This document shows positions 6,730-17,288 of a stretch of 64,000 bases of DNA, piece after piece (position 1 is the first letter of the stretch; every line of letters begins with the position of its first letter). Where the stretch lies: positions 49,440 through 113,439 of the forward strand of contig JAESPR010000058.1 of assembly GCA_016765685.1 (NCBI GenBank), in the 5' to 3' direction. Below the pieces are notes generated by a model that saw only the letters and a list, made by a program, of their open reading frames with translations, did no database searches and was not told the DNA's origin. Source of the DNA: Colwellia sp. (GTDB lineage: Bacteria; Pseudomonadota; Gammaproteobacteria; Enterobacterales; Alteromonadaceae). The translations under genes were made by a program, and so were the position numbers.

Positions 6730-9654
6730 ATGCCATTTCAGGTAGGTCAACGTTGGATCAGTGACAGTGAATCAGCTCAGGGGTTAGGAACCGTTACCGG
6801 TATAGAGCACCGCTTTGTTAATATCGTTTTTACTGCTACGGGTGAGTCTCGTCAGTATGCTAAAGCCAATGCGCCATTAACTCGGGTTATTTTTAACCAC
6901 GGCGATACTATTCCAAGCCATGAAGGTTGGCTGTTAAAAGTAACATCAAGCAGTGAAGAGCACGGCACTATTACCTATCATGGTGTACGACAGGACACCT
7001 TAGCAGAAACATCATTAAAAGAAATAATGATAGATCACTTTATCAAATTCAATAAACCGCACGATCGTTTGCTTAACAACCAAGTTGACCGACTTGACTG
7101 GTTTCGTTTACGTAAAGATTGTTTACATCATCAATATCAACAACAACAATCTGAATTAATGGGCTTAACCGGCGCTCGTGTAAGTCTGATCCCACACCAA
7201 CTTTACATTGCCGATGAAGTGGGTAATCGTTTTGCGCCCCGTGTTTTATTGGCCGATGAAGTGGGTTTAGGTAAAACCATCGAAGCGGGTTTGATCATTC
7301 ATCAACAATTAGTCAGTGGCCGAGCGCAACGAATTTTAATCATAGTGCCCGAGTCCTTAATGCATCAATGGTTAGTTGAAATGCTGCGCCGCTTTAATCT
7401 TAAATTTAGTATTTTTGATGAAACCCGTTGTGTCGAAACTGCCGGTGAAGACGAAACTAATCCTTTTAGTACAGAACAACTGGTCTTAGTCAATTTAGGT
7501 TTTGTCACCAAACATCCAAAATGGTATGAAGAACTCATCCACGAAGATTGGGATTTAATGGTGGTTGATGAAGCGCACCACTTAAAATGGCAACAAGATA
7601 AACCTAGCCTTGAATATCAATGCATTGAACAGTTAGCACAAGAAATTCCTGGGGTATTATTGCTCACGGCAACGCCTGATCAACTTGGTCACGAAAGCCA
7701 TTTTGCCCGTTTACGTTTGCTCGACCCAGATAGGTTCTTCGATTACGGTAAATTTACCGAAGAAGAGTCACACTATAGCGAAGTAGCTGATGCGGCCAAT
7801 ACGTTAGTGGAAGAAAGCCAATTATCAAACGAGCAAGAAAAGATTTTATCAGCACTGCTAAAAGAGTCAGATATTAGTGAACAGTTAATCGCGTTAAATA
7901 ACAATGATGCCGTTATACAAAAAAATGTTCGTCAACAACTATTAGCACAATTATTGGATAGACATGGCACAGGTCGCATTTTATTTAGAAACTCACGTAA
8001 TACCATTAAAGGTTTCCCAGCGCGTGAAATTCACCCCGCACCGTTAACCATGCCAGCGCAATATCAAGTAACATTAAATGAGTTTATACTCAGCGGTTGT
8101 CCTGAAACGCTAGCAAATTCTAAGCAAGCTAAGTATGTTTTCAGCCCAGAAATGCTTTTTTCTTTAGCAAGTGAATTAGATCATCAAACGGAAAAGTGGA
8201 CCAATTTTGATCCCCGCGTTGAGTATTTAATTGCTTTACTCAAATCGCTGAAAAAAGAAAAAGTTTTAGTCATTTGTGCCCATGCACAAACCGCCATCGC
8301 TTTAGAAGCTGCTTTGCGTATTAAAGAAGGCATTCGTGCGGCAGTATTTCATGAGAATTTATCCATTTTTGAGCGCGATAAAGCTGCCGCTTATTTTGGT
8401 CAAGATGAAGACAGTGCCCAGTTATTATTGTGCTCTGAAATCGGCAGTGAAGGTCGAAACTTCCAGTTTGCGCATCACTTAGTATTATTTGATTTACCCA
8501 GTAATCCTGATTTATTAGAGCAACGCATTGGACGTCTTGATCGCATTGGTCAAACCGAAATTATCCGCTTGCATATTCCTTATTTTGAAAACTCAGCCCA
8601 ACATTTGTTATTTGACTGGTATCAGCAAGGCATGCAAGCGTTTGAGCATACCTGCATTACCGGTCGCGTTGTTTTTGAAGCGTATGGTCAGCAGTTATTA
8701 TCCTTAGCCTTAAGTGGGCAACAAACGTCTAGCGAGGCTGAACAATTAATTAGCGATAGCTGGCAAAAACATTGCGTAATAAAAGCAGAGTTAGAATCTG
8801 GTCGTGACAAGTTACTTGAACTTAACTCTTCTGGCCAAGGCCGCGCACATGAATTAGTGGAAAAAATCGAACGCAGCGACAGGCAAATAGACTTACCGCA
8901 ATTCATGTTTCAAGCCTTAGATATTTTTGGTGTTCAACAAGACGATAAAGCCGATAATGCCATAGCACTGAATCAAAGTGAGCACATGCTTAACAGCAAT
9001 TTTCCTTGTTTACCTGAAGATGGTACCACGGTAACTTTTGATCGCAATACCGCACTAATGAATGAAAACTACCAATTACTAACGTGGGATCACCCCATGG
9101 TTCGCGGTGTGATGGATTTAGTGCTGAGCGACGAAATTGGCAATGCTAGTATTGGCCTATTAAAAAATGATGCCTTACCTGTGGGGACTTTCTTTTTAGA
9201 ATGTTTATTCACGGTAGAAGCAACCGCACCGCCACACCTACAATTAGGCCGATATTTACCGACCACACCTATTCGTATTTTGGTTGATAAAAGTGGTAAT
9301 AATCTTGCTGACAAAGTGAGTGAAGCTATATTAGATAAACAGCTAGCGCCTGTTAAAAAAGCGATAGCATTACAGTTAATTAACGCGTTAAAATCACAAA
9401 TTGGCCCACTAGTAACCAAAGCTGAAAACCATGGTGAGCAGAAAATTGCTGTTATTCAAGCAAAAGCGCTAGCCAATATGCAAACGAAACTTGAGCTAGA
9501 ACAGCAAAGATTAACGGCCTTAAAAGCAATTAACCCCAGTGTTCGCCAAGCAGAAATTGACTTTATAGGTCATCAACAGAGTGAGCTGAGTCATTATATA
9601 GATAAAGCACAGTTAACCTTTGAAGCAGTGCGTATGATAGTAGTAACACACTAA
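6730..9654 (+). CDS. rapA: RNA polymerase-associated ATPase RapA (HepA)
   Basis: 974 residues, close to the usual 968. Two N-terminal Tudor-like domains (residues 1-105, starting FQVGQRWISDSE) are followed by a Swi2/Snf2 ATPase with Walker A GLGKT at 179-183, DEAHH at 280-284 and LLTATP. The helicase C half has SEGRNFQFAHHLVLFDLPSNPDLLEQRIGRLDR split over motifs V and VI. RapA binds the core RNA polymerase and recycles it after transcription. The gene has its own GGAG-type ribosome binding site and no close upstream partner. rluA follows after 110 bp. Confidence 0.97.
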   Translation: MPFQVGQRWISDSESAQGLGTVTGIEHRFVNIVFTATGESRQYAKANAPLTRVIFNHGDTIPSHEGWLLKVTSSSEEHGTITYHGVRQDTLAETSLKEIMIDHFIKFNKPHDRLLNNQVDRLDWFRLRKDCLHHQYQQQQSELMGLTGARVSLIPHQLYIADEVGNRFAPRVLLADEVGLGKTIEAGLIIHQQLVSGRAQRILIIVPESLMHQWLVEMLRRFNLKFSIFDETRCVETAGEDETNPFSTEQLVLVNLGFVTKHPKWYEELIHEDWDLMVVDEAHHLKWQQDKPSLEYQCIEQLAQEIPGVLLLTATPDQLGHESHFARLRLLDPDRFFDYGKFTEEESHYSEVADAANTLVEESQLSNEQEKILSALLKESDISEQLIALNNNDAVIQKNVRQQLLAQLLDRHGTGRILFRNSRNTIKGFPAREIHPAPLTMPAQYQVTLNEFILSGCPETLANSKQAKYVFSPEMLFSLASELDHQTEKWTNFDPRVEYLIALLKSLKKEKVLVICAHAQTAIALEAALRIKEGIRAAVFHENLSIFERDKAAAYFGQDEDSAQLLLCSEIGSEGRNFQFAHHLVLFDLPSNPDLLEQRIGRLDRIGQTEIIRLHIPYFENSAQHLLFDWYQQGMQAFEHTCITGRVVFEAYGQQLLSLALSGQQTSSEAEQLISDSWQKHCVIKAELESGRDKLLELNSSGQGRAHELVEKIERSDRQIDLPQFMFQALDIFGVQQDDKADNAIALNQSEHMLNSNFPCLPEDGTTVTFDRNTALMNENYQLLTWDHPMVRGVMDLVLSDEIGNASIGLLKNDALPVGTFFLECLFTVEATAPPHLQLGRYLPTTPIRILVDKSGNNLADKVSEAILDKQLAPVKKAIALQLINALKSQIGPLVTKAENHGEQKIAVIQAKALANMQTKLELEQQRLTALKAINPSVRQAEIDFIGHQQSELSHYIDKAQLTFEAVRMIVVTH

Positions 9655-9662
9655 AAAAAGAG

Positions 9663-9715
9663 GCAAGCGACAAGTAGTAAGCAAAAGAGTGATAAACGCA
9701 CGATTTATCGCTTGC
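9663..9715. repeat. Imperfect inverted repeat after rapA
   Basis: GCAAGCGA at 9663-9670 pairs with TCGCTTGC at 9708-9715. A competing inner hairpin pairs GATAAA (9691-9696) with TTTATC (9704-9709). The surrounding words (caagtagtaagc, cttgtaactt) recur in the gaps at 11580-11640 and 39425-39510, so this may belong to a family of degenerate intergenic repeats. There is no U-tract, so a classical terminator is unlikely. Confidence 0.4.
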
Positions 9716-9764
9716 TTGTAACTTACCGCTTTACACTTAAAACTTCGAGCGAAGCGAGATTGAT

Positions 9765-10478
9765 ATGAGTGCAAACCCAGACTTTATTTACCAACCACCA
9801 ATGACTCCTTATCTTAATATTATTTTTCAAGATGAGGACATTATAGTATTAGACAAAAGCAGTGGTTTATTAAGTGTGCCTGGCCGTTTGCCTGAACACC
9901 AAGACTGTTTACAAAATAGAGTGCAACGAGTTTTACCGACCGCGACCATAGTACACCGTTTAGATATGGCAACGTCGGGTTTAATTATCATGGCATTAAA
10001 CAAACCCGCCCATGTCGCTATTAGCAGACAATTTGAACAGCGAAAAACGAAAAAATGCTATATTGCCCGTGTTTTTGGTCATGTAAAAGAACAGCAAGGC
10101 AGCATAGACTTACCGCTAATATGTGACTGGCCCAATAGGCCAAAACAAAAAGTAGATTATGAAAATGGCAAGCAGTCATTAACCCATTATCAAGTATTGG
10201 CATACAGTGACGTAAACTCAGAAAATAATCATTCCGTCAATGGCAGTTCAGGTGAGCAAAGCACCTTAGTTGAGTTAACTCCTATTACAGGACGTTCTCA
10301 TCAACTGCGTGTGCACATGCTTGCTTTAGGCCATCCCATTCTAGGAGACCGATTATATGCCCATGAGCAAGCGTTAACCGTTAGCCCTAGGTTGCAATTA
10401 CATGCCAGAAATTTAAGTTTAGCGCACCCGGTCACGGGCGAATTACTGACTTTTAATGCCCCTTGCCCATTTAACTAA
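9765..10478 (+). CDS. rluA: Pseudouridine synthase RluA
   Basis: 237 residues. The catalytic motif HRLDMATSGLIIMALN places the essential Asp at residue 67. The C-terminal signature PITGRSHQLRVHMLALGHPILGDRLYA is that of RluA. The enzyme makes pseudouridine at 23S rRNA 746 and tRNA position 32. A Ser/Asn-rich stretch near residues 150-160 (NSENNHSVNGSSGEQ) is a small insertion in a surface loop. The rapA-rluA pair is a known gammaproteobacterial neighbourhood. Confidence 0.95.
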   Translation: MSANPDFIYQPPMTPYLNIIFQDEDIIVLDKSSGLLSVPGRLPEHQDCLQNRVQRVLPTATIVHRLDMATSGLIIMALNKPAHVAISRQFEQRKTKKCYIARVFGHVKEQQGSIDLPLICDWPNRPKQKVDYENGKQSLTHYQVLAYSDVNSENNHSVNGSSGEQSTLVELTPITGRSHQLRVHMLALGHPILGDRLYAHEQALTVSPRLQLHARNLSLAHPVTGELLTFNAPCPFN

Positions 10479-10501
10479 AACGTTTTAATTAAACGTTTTA
10501 G
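10475..10501. repeat. 11-bp perfect inverted repeat overlapping the rluA stop codon
   Basis: CTAAAACGTTT at 10475-10485 is mirrored by AAACGTTTTAG at 10491-10501 around a TAATT loop. The first arm contains the rluA TAA. Each arm includes its own AAACGTTT palindrome. It could form a stem-loop at the mRNA end, but no T-run follows, so a role as an intrinsic terminator is doubtful. Confidence 0.6.
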
Positions 10502-10567
10502 CTAACAAGCCGATATAACCATCATAAGTCATAACAAACAAAGCTAAATTAATACTCAAGGAAAATC

Positions 10568-11512
10568 GTGCCAACGCTATTTAAAATAACAATACTCAAA
10601 CTACTTATCGCTGTTTTACTACTTAGTTGGGCAAGTGCTACTGCGTTAGCGCAACAAGATGAACAAACGACAGCAACGCAGCCAACACCTACAACCAAAA
10701 CAGAACCAAAACCTAAAGCGGTTCAAATTCCTTTGCCTGCGCCGCTAACTCAGCAATATAAAGAAGATTTAAAACATTACTTACCGAGCGACAAGATCAA
10801 ACCTTTATTAGCCGGTCCCGATGATTACCTTACCTTAATCACAGAAAACACTCATATAAATAATAAAGGCGTAGCGATTTTATTGCCTGATTGGCAACAA
10901 GGGGCCACCAACCCTAAAGCTATTAATTTTTTGCGCACCCAATTACCACTGCAAGGCTGGACTACCATCAGTATTCAGCCCACTAGCACACCAGAGAATT
11001 ACCCCTCTAGTGCATTAAAAATCAGTATACAGCAAGAAGAAAACCAAAAAACTATCGATGATTACACCCTGAAACTGGCTGCTATGATCAATGCCGTTAT
11101 CAGTAAAGCTAATGAATACCCTGGTATTGTAATGATTATTGCCCAAGGCAATCATGGCGCGATGTTGGTCGATCTTTTAGATCAAAGCAATGAACAAGTA
11201 AAAATTACCCAAACACCTAATGCCGTCATTTTATTGAGCAGTTATGTGTTAACTAATAACCAATTAATTGATGAAACTAATACCGCTTTTGCCAAAAAAA
11301 TCGCTTATAGTGAATATCCCATTTTAGATTTGTACTTAAGATACGATCACGCCGTTGTGGTTGCTAAAGCCAAACAACGCTTAGCTTGGTCAACCAAAGA
11401 AATGAAAGTGTATTATCGCCAACGCCAATTGAACAACAATGCAACGGGCTATTATCCTGAACAAGAGTTACTAACGCAAATTAATAGTTGGTTGAAATCT
11501 ATTGGTTGGTAA
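10568..11512 (+). CDS. DUF3530 family protein (alpha/beta-hydrolase-like), exported
   Basis: 314 residues from GTG, with AAGGAAAA just upstream. It has an N-terminal signal peptide ending ATALAQQ and a Thr/Pro/Lys-rich linker. The body has the DUF3530 pattern: GVAILLPDWQQGATNPKAINFLRTQLPLQGW, IVMIIAQGNHGAMLVDLL and a C-terminal DLYLRYDHAVV segment. The fold resembles alpha/beta hydrolases, but the elbow residue is not a standard GxSxG (it reads QGNHGA), so catalysis is unproven. It sits between rluA and djlA, as in related marine bacteria. Confidence 0.8.
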   Translation: MPTLFKITILKLLIAVLLLSWASATALAQQDEQTTATQPTPTTKTEPKPKAVQIPLPAPLTQQYKEDLKHYLPSDKIKPLLAGPDDYLTLITENTHINNKGVAILLPDWQQGATNPKAINFLRTQLPLQGWTTISIQPTSTPENYPSSALKISIQQEENQKTIDDYTLKLAAMINAVISKANEYPGIVMIIAQGNHGAMLVDLLDQSNEQVKITQTPNAVILLSSYVLTNNQLIDETNTAFAKKIAYSEYPILDLYLRYDHAVVVAKAKQRLAWSTKEMKVYYRQRQLNNNATGYYPEQELLTQINSWLKSIGW

Positions 11513-11536
11513 AGCAAAGAGCCGTAATTAAAGTTT

Positions 11537-11580
11537 CAAGAAGCAAGAATATCAAGAAGCAAGAGTATCAAGAAGCAAGC
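11537..11580. repeat. 16-bp tandem repeat, about 2.75 copies
   Basis: The unit CAAGAAGCAAGARTAT occurs at 11537-11552 and 11553-11568, with a partial third copy at 11569-11580. It lies directly after the DUF3530 stop. Confidence 0.85.
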
Positions 11581-11583
11581 CAC

Positions 11584-11633
11584 AAGTTAGCGATAAGCTC
11601 TCACTTGCAACTTGAAGCTTATAACTTCTTTTT
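11584..11633 (+). terminator. Possible terminator between DUF3530 and djlA
   Basis: ATAAGCT at 11593-11599 pairs with AGCTTAT at 11616-11622. An outer AAGTT/AACTT pair follows, and then CTTTTT. The stem is interrupted and the U-tract is short, so termination strength is uncertain. The structure lies between two convergent genes. Confidence 0.4.
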
Positions 11634-12450
11634 ACTGTTTCGAAATCAAATCATACGCCGCTTGAATATCTTGGGTTTTTTCTTTCGCCGCTTCCATCAT
11701 TGCCGGCGGTAAACCTTTAGCAATTAACTTATCAGGATGATGCTGCGACATTAGTTTACGATAGGCTTTTTTAATATCGCCTTTTGAATCATTCTGACTC
11801 ACACCTAAAATCTTATATGCGTTATCAAGTTGCCCAGCATTGGTTGGTGCATTATCACCATTAAACTGTTGATAACTCTGCCCTGCTTGTTGATTAAAGG
11901 CAGCACTAGCAATAATCATTTCTAGTAAGTTGTTTAACTGACGAGCAGAATAGCCTAAAAATTTAGCAATGGTGTGCAGCACTTCACGCTCTTTGGTGTC
12001 TAAATCACCATCAGAGAAAGCGACTTGAATTTGAATTTCTAAGAACATCAGTAACAAGTCATGACGGTTGCCACAAATACGTTTAAATTTCCTTAAGCGT
12101 TCTTTTAAGGGGAATCCGGTCGTTTTTCCTTCACGAAAAGCATCTTGTGCTTGTTGGCGTATTTCATCGGCCAGACCCAGTTTGTCCATATAATCACTAG
12201 CGAAAGCAATTTCATGGTTAGTTACTTGCCCTTTCGCTTTGGCGACATGCCCCATAACTGAAAAAGTAGTGTAGAAAAAAGCCGCTTGACGTGCAATATC
12301 ATCGCCCTCACCACCCGACATACCATCAAAATCAAAACCTCGACCACGGTCAAACATGTGTCCTAACCACGCGCCTAACAAGGCACCAAATAAGTTTTTA
12401 CTCAACATAAAACCAAATAAGAAACCTAAAACCTTTCCCCATATACTCAT
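11632..12450 (-). CDS. djlA: Membrane-anchored co-chaperone DjlA
   Basis: 272 residues. A short N-terminal membrane segment (WGKVLGFLFGFMLSKNLFGALLGAWLGHMFD) is followed by a TerB-like central helical domain. The C-terminal J-domain (about residues 205-272) carries the HPD motif at 238-240 in HHPDK. DjlA stimulates DnaK at the inner membrane and influences envelope stress signalling such as Rcs. It is divergent from lptD, the same arrangement as in E. coli. Confidence 0.95.
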   Translation of the reverse strand: MSIWGKVLGFLFGFMLSKNLFGALLGAWLGHMFDRGRGFDFDGMSGGEGDDIARQAAFFYTTFSVMGHVAKAKGQVTNHEIAFASDYMDKLGLADEIRQQAQDAFREGKTTGFPLKERLRKFKRICGNRHDLLLMFLEIQIQVAFSDGDLDTKEREVLHTIAKFLGYSARQLNNLLEMIIASAAFNQQAGQSYQQFNGDNAPTNAGQLDNAYKILGVSQNDSKGDIKKAYRKLMSQHHPDKLIAKGLPPAMMEAAKEKTQDIQAAYDLISKQ

Positions 12451-12559
12451 ACTTAATTTCTAACCTTAACTATTTACTCGCTAACTCGTAGCTACAAAAC
12501 GGTAATTGCTATATCATATACGCTTCATCGTGCATATTTAAGATAACATTTACAAATAA

Positions 12560-14893
12560 ATGCTTTTTTTCCGACAAATACTTTTTTCCCGACAAAGACT
12601 TTTCTGTACTGCATTATTTTTCATCGCATTGTCAATGTCAGCGTTAGCGCAAACAAATGCTTCTGCAGCAGTGCCACCGCAACTTCAATGTACTATTCCA
12701 ACCTATTCTCCCATGGTAACAAATGTACCCGACGTAACGGATGACAGCATTAACATTACCTCAAAATACTCGAGTATTGAAAAAGATAAAATAGCCAACT
12801 TTAGCGGCGGCGTTACGCTTATTGATAAAAGCCAAATAATCAAAGCAGACCAACTTGCCTTTGATCGTGTATTAATGACCTTTAATGCCCAAGGTAACAT
12901 TCACTATCAAAATCAAAGCATTGATATTCTCGCTAGTGAGCTCAATGCCAGTAAAAAAGATCAAAAAAGCACCATGTTTAATGCTGCCTACCAGCTGTAT
13001 GGCAATCCGGGACATGGCAGCGCGAACGAATTACAAATAAGTTCAAAAGAAGGTTTGAGTTTATTAGATTCCACTTTTACTACTTGCGCAGGTGATCAAC
13101 CCGATTGGCAAATAAAAGCCTCTGAAATTAAAATATCGGCTGATGGCAGTGTCGGCGAAGCATACCATGCTCAAATACGGTTATTCGACGTGCCTATTTT
13201 ATATTTGCCTTATTTTAATTTTCCCGTCTCTAAACAGCGTAAAAGTGGCTTTTTATATCCTAAAATTGGTAGTTCAAGCAATTCAGGATTAGAAATTGAA
13301 GCACCGTTTTATTGGAACATATCCCCTAACATGGATGCCACAATTACCCCGCATTATATGTCTAAACGAGGAACCCAATTAAAAACAGAGTTTCGCTATT
13401 TATCTGGGTTACAAAATGGCAGTGTTAATTTAGAATATTTAAACAAAGATAATGAAATAAAATCTAATAGCGAAGCTCGTTATCTAGCAAGATTTCAACA
13501 TGTTGGCACAATTTCCGATAATTTCCGTGCCTACATTGATTATACTACTATTAGTGATGACAACTATTTAGTCGATATTGGCTCCAAGCAATATAACTCT
13601 AACGATGCTTACTTATATCAAATTGGCGAACTATCTTATTTTGGTCAGCAGTGGCAAACCACACTGAAATTGCAAGATTTTGAAGTATTAGGTGATAACC
13701 AAGCCAGTTATAAAACCTTACCTCATATTGAGATTTCAGCCCAACAACCTCTCGACTGGCCTTTAAAACAGCAATTATCAGGACAGTTTGAATTTTACTC
13801 TGAGCTCACCAGTTTTCAAGCGGCCACCAAACAAATCAGAGCTAATCGTTACCATGTTGAAGCGGGTGTAAACTTTCCCATTTCAACACCGGCTTGGTTT
13901 TTAAATTCAGAATTTAAACTAATGCATACTTATTATCAGCAAAGTAATGTTCAAATTGGCAGTGAATTAAGTAAGAGCGTTAACCGTACTTTAGGGAAAA
14001 TACGCTTTCATGGTGGCATTAATTTCGATAGAAGCACCTCGTTATTTGGTAATAGTTATACTCAAACAGTAGAGCCGCAAATTCAATATTTGTATATCCC
14101 AGAAAAAGATCAAAGCAACATTGGTTTGTATGATACAGCCCGTTTACAAGATGATTTTAATGGCTTATTTAGAGACAGAAGTTATAGTGGTTTAGACCGA
14201 ATTGCCGGAGCTAATCAGTATACTTGGGGAGTTACTAGTAGAATACTTGATCAATCAAACTTAGAAGTGTTTCGTTTAAGCTTAGGGCGCATACAGTATT
14301 TATCAAGCAATAACAGCTTTGATGAAATAGTAGACAACACCCAAAACAACAATACCAGCGAGCAACAATCATCCGTTGCAGCAAATTTATTTTATCGATT
14401 AAATCATCAGTGGCAAATCAGTAGTGATATACAATACAATACCATTGAAAGTTTCACTAACAAGAGTCAAGTTGCGCTAAATTATCAAATTGATAAATAT
14501 AATTCAGTTCAATTGAACCATAGGTATACTCGTAATGTCTCAGATAGTAGTTTGGAGCAAGTATCACTGTTAGCAAACGTTGCACTTAATAAAAACTGGG
14601 CATTTGTTGGCCGACTCACTCAAGATTTAAAAGAGAATAGAAGCCTAGAAAGTTATGCGGGCTTGCAATATGAAAGTTGCTGTTGGGCGATACGTATAGC
14701 CTACCAAAGGCATATAAACTCAAACTTTAGCGACGATGGTTTTTTAACTGAAAACCGTGATGAATTTAATAGTGGTTTCAAGCTAGACTTCATTATCAAG
14801 GGGCTAAGCGGCAAGCAAGGCGCCATTGGCACACAAGAGATGTTTAATGCAAGTATTTTTGGCTATAAACGCCCTTACTACTTGCAAAACTAA
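12560..14893 (+). CDS. lptD: LPS assembly outer-membrane protein LptD
   Basis: 777 residues. A signal peptide ends [10 protein letters not shown], followed by an OstA/LptD N-terminal beta-jellyroll (about residues 65-190) and a large C-terminal beta-barrel with the LptD motif [23 protein letters not shown]. Cysteines near residue 42 (LQCTIP), 169 (TTCAGD) and a CC pair near 721 ([14 protein letters not shown]) fit the disulfides needed for LptD maturation. With LptE it inserts LPS into the outer leaflet. It opens the cluster lptD-surA-pdxA-rsmA-apaH. Confidence 0.97.
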   Translation: MLFFRQILFSRQRLFCTALFFIALSMSALAQTNASAAVPPQLQCTIPTYSPMVTNVPDVTDDSINITSKYSSIEKDKIANFSGGVTLIDKSQIIKADQLAFDRVLMTFNAQGNIHYQNQSIDILASELNASKKDQKSTMFNAAYQLYGNPGHGSANELQISSKEGLSLLDSTFTTCAGDQPDWQIKASEIKISADGSVGEAYHAQIRLFDVPILYLPYFNFPVSKQRKSGFLYPKIGSSSNSGLEIEAPFYWNISPNMDATITPHYMSKRGTQLKTEFRYLSGLQNGSVNLEYLNKDNEIKSNSEARYLARFQHVGTISDNFRAYIDYTTISDDNYLVDIGSKQYNSNDAYLYQIGELSYFGQQWQTTLKLQDFEVLGDNQASYKTLPHIEISAQQPLDWPLKQQLSGQFEFYSELTSFQAATKQIRANRYHVEAGVNFPISTPAWFLNSEFKLMHTYYQQSNVQIGSELSKSVNRTLGKIRFHGGINFDRSTSLFGNSYTQTVEPQIQYLYIPEKDQSNIGLYDTARLQDDFNGLFRDRSYSGLDRIAGANQYTWGVTSRILDQSNLEVFRLSLGRIQYLSSNNSFDEIVDNTQNNNTSEQQSSVAANLFYRLNHQWQISSDIQYNTIESFTNKSQVALNYQIDKYNSVQLNHRYTRNVSDSSLEQVSLLANVALNKNWAFVGRLTQDLKENRSLESYAGLQYESCCWAIRIAYQRHINSNFSDDGFLTENRDEFNSGFKLDFIIKGLSGKQGAIGTQEMFNASIFGYKRPYYLQN

Positions 14894-14923
14894 TAATACA
14901 CACTAACCAAGATGTAAGAATTC

Positions 14924-16237
14924 ATGAAAAATTTAGTTACTATTTTACTTAAGACGTTAATGCTCACCACTGTTCTATATGCTGGTGTACAAATAAAAGC
15001 CCACGCCAAAGCAGAACAGCTAGACAGAGTCACTGCCATTGTTAATAGTGGCGTTGTACTTGAATCTGAAGTGCAAGATTTACTGGCAAATATCAAGAAA
15101 CAAGCAAAAAACAATAATCAATCGCTGCCTTCTGACAAAGCATTACGTACCCAAGTCATGGACAAGTTGATTAATAACAGTTTGATTCTACAAATTGGCG
15201 AACGCATGGGCATTCAAGTGAGTGATGCGCAATTAGATCAAACCATAGGCAATATGGCTAAAGAGAGCAAGCTTACTTTATCTCAATTTCGCCAGGCTCT
15301 TATTAGCGAAGGTGAAAACTATGAAAAATATAGAGAAAACATTCGCGTTGAATTAATCTCTGGCGAAGTCCGTCGTAATAGTGTTAGCCGCCGAATTTTT
15401 ATTTCTCCTCAAGAAGTTTCTAACTTATTAACGCTAATGAAAGAGCAAACTACCAACGATGTTGAATACCACTTAGGTCATATCTTAATTGAATTTCCCA
15501 CCGATGCGACCCAAGCAGATATGACCGCCAGTAAAACCCGCGCTGATAAGGTTATTGAATTGCTTAATAACGGCTCTGATTTTAAGAGAATTGCCATTGC
15601 TTCATCGGGTGGTGCCAACGCACTAGAAGGGGGTGACTTGGGTTGGAAAAATATTAATGAAATGCCAACGCTTTTTTCTGAGCTTATTGCTGGCAAAGAC
15701 AAGGGCACGGTGGTTGGCCCTATTCGAACGGGCTTAGGTTTTAGTATTGTCAAAGTGCTTGATATTCGTGGCCGGAGAATTGTTGAAGTAGAAGAAGTCA
15801 AAGCCAGCCATATTTTAATTAAGCCCTCCATTATTTTGAGTGAAGAAAAAGCACAAGCGCAACTGCAAGGCATGTTAGACCAAATTGACGCAGGTGAAGC
15901 AACCTTTGCCGACCTTGCTAAAGAGTTTTCTGAAGGACCTACCTCGGTTCGTGGTGGTGATTTGGGTTGGGCTGACCCGACAAGTTATGATCCCGCCTTT
16001 AAAGAAGCATTAGCCACCATGAAAATAGGTGAATACCATAAACCATTTCGTTCATCTTTTGGTTGGCATATTATTCAATTAAACGATAGACGCATGGTTG
16101 ATGCCACTTCACAAATGAACCAAAATCGTGCTGGTCAAATTCTACACAATCGTAAATTCGGCATTGAAAGTGCTCGTTGGCTCAAAGAAACCCGCGATGA
16201 AGCTTATATTGAAATTTTTGAGCAGGATGGCAAGTAA
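14924..16237 (+). CDS. surA: Periplasmic chaperone and prolyl isomerase SurA
   Basis: 437 residues. After a signal peptide ([14 protein letters not shown]) comes the SurA N-domain opening [18 protein letters not shown]. Two parvulin domains follow (about 175-275 and 285-390). The second contains [11 protein letters not shown] and [22 protein letters not shown] in overlapping pieces. SurA folds outer-membrane proteins including LptD, its upstream neighbour. The stop overlaps the pdxA start (TAATG). Confidence 0.97.
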   Translation: MKNLVTILLKTLMLTTVLYAGVQIKAHAKAEQLDRVTAIVNSGVVLESEVQDLLANIKKQAKNNNQSLPSDKALRTQVMDKLINNSLILQIGERMGIQVSDAQLDQTIGNMAKESKLTLSQFRQALISEGENYEKYRENIRVELISGEVRRNSVSRRIFISPQEVSNLLTLMKEQTTNDVEYHLGHILIEFPTDATQADMTASKTRADKVIELLNNGSDFKRIAIASSGGANALEGGDLGWKNINEMPTLFSELIAGKDKGTVVGPIRTGLGFSIVKVLDIRGRRIVEVEEVKASHILIKPSIILSEEKAQAQLQGMLDQIDAGEATFADLAKEFSEGPTSVRGGDLGWADPTSYDPAFKEALATMKIGEYHKPFRSSFGWHIIQLNDRRMVDATSQMNQNRAGQILHNRKFGIESARWLKETRDEAYIEIFEQDGK

Positions 16238-17220
16238 TGACTAAACGCATTGCCATTACTCCAGGTGAACCTGCCGGTATAGGCCCTGATTTAGTGATAA
16301 CTATTGCTCAACATTCTTGGCCGGTGCAAATTGTGGTGGTTGGCTCTAAAGCACTAATGACACAACGCGCCAAGCAATTAAAGTTACCTATTACCTTGAT
16401 TGACTATGATGCTAGCATTGAAGCCAGCCCGCAAACTGAAGGCACCTTAACTATAGTCGACATTCCTTTAACACAGCCATGTATCGCTGGCACCCTTGAT
16501 GCCAACAATGGTGCCTATGTTGTTGAAACCTTAAAAGTGGCTAGTGACAAAAATATTTCAGGCGAGTTTGATGCTATTGTGACTGGGCCTGTACACAAAG
16601 AATTAATCAATAAAGCCGGCATTCCTTTTAGCGGTCATACTGAATATTTTGCCCATCAAGCAAATTGCTCTGATGTAGTTATGATGCTGGCAACTAAAGG
16701 CTTACGTGTTGCCTTAGTTACTACGCATATCCCCTTAGCGTATGTCGCCAAAGCAATAACCTTTGAGCGTTTACAAAAAGTAACTCGCATTCTTCACCAA
16801 GACTTACAGGGTAAATTTGGCATCAAATCACCTAAGATTTATGCCTGCGGCATTAACCCTCATGCGGGTGAAGGGGGTCATTTAGGTCGCGAAGAAATTG
16901 AAATAATGGCACCGGCTTTTGCAGAGTTAAAAAAAGAAGGGATTAACATCATTGGTCCCTTGCCTGCCGATACTATTTTTCAAGAAAAATATTTAAAAGA
17001 CGCCGACGCTATTTTAACTATGTATCACGACCAAGGTTTACCCGTATTAAAATATAAAGGCTTTGGCTCCTCGGTTAATATAACCTTAGGATTGCCTTTT
17101 ATTCGTACCTCGGTTGACCATGGCACCGCAGTCGAGCTTGCCGGCACAGGTGAGGCAGATTCGGGTAGTATGATAGAAGCCATAAAAAGCGCTATTAGTT
17201 TAGTGAATAACAGCCAATAA
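16237..17220 (+). CDS. pdxA: 4-hydroxythreonine-4-phosphate dehydrogenase PdxA
   Basis: 327 residues. It starts [16 protein letters not shown] and contains the metal/substrate signatures [21 protein letters not shown] and [12 protein letters not shown]. These carry the conserved His residues of this enzyme of pyridoxal phosphate synthesis. It acts just before PdxJ, whose gene lies at 35.1 kb. One-base overlap with surA indicates translational coupling. Confidence 0.97.
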   Translation: MTKRIAITPGEPAGIGPDLVITIAQHSWPVQIVVVGSKALMTQRAKQLKLPITLIDYDASIEASPQTEGTLTIVDIPLTQPCIAGTLDANNGAYVVETLKVASDKNISGEFDAIVTGPVHKELINKAGIPFSGHTEYFAHQANCSDVVMMLATKGLRVALVTTHIPLAYVAKAITFERLQKVTRILHQDLQGKFGIKSPKIYACGINPHAGEGGHLGREEIEIMAPAFAELKKEGINIIGPLPADTIFQEKYLKDADAILTMYHDQGLPVLKYKGFGSSVNITLGLPFIRTSVDHGTAVELAGTGEADSGSMIEAIKSAISLVNNSQ

Positions 17221-17288
17221 TTGTCGTAAGCTTTCGCCTTACAAGTGAAACGCGTGTGAGATTTTAGCCTAACAACTAGAGAAAACTT

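Noticed and set aside
9090..9419. Minus-strand ORF of 109 codons inside rapA
   Set aside because: Antisense shadow of a well-conserved gene with no domain of its own.
15478..15873. Minus-strand ORF of 131 codons inside surA
   Set aside because: Antisense shadow of the parvulin region; the surA reading is unambiguous.
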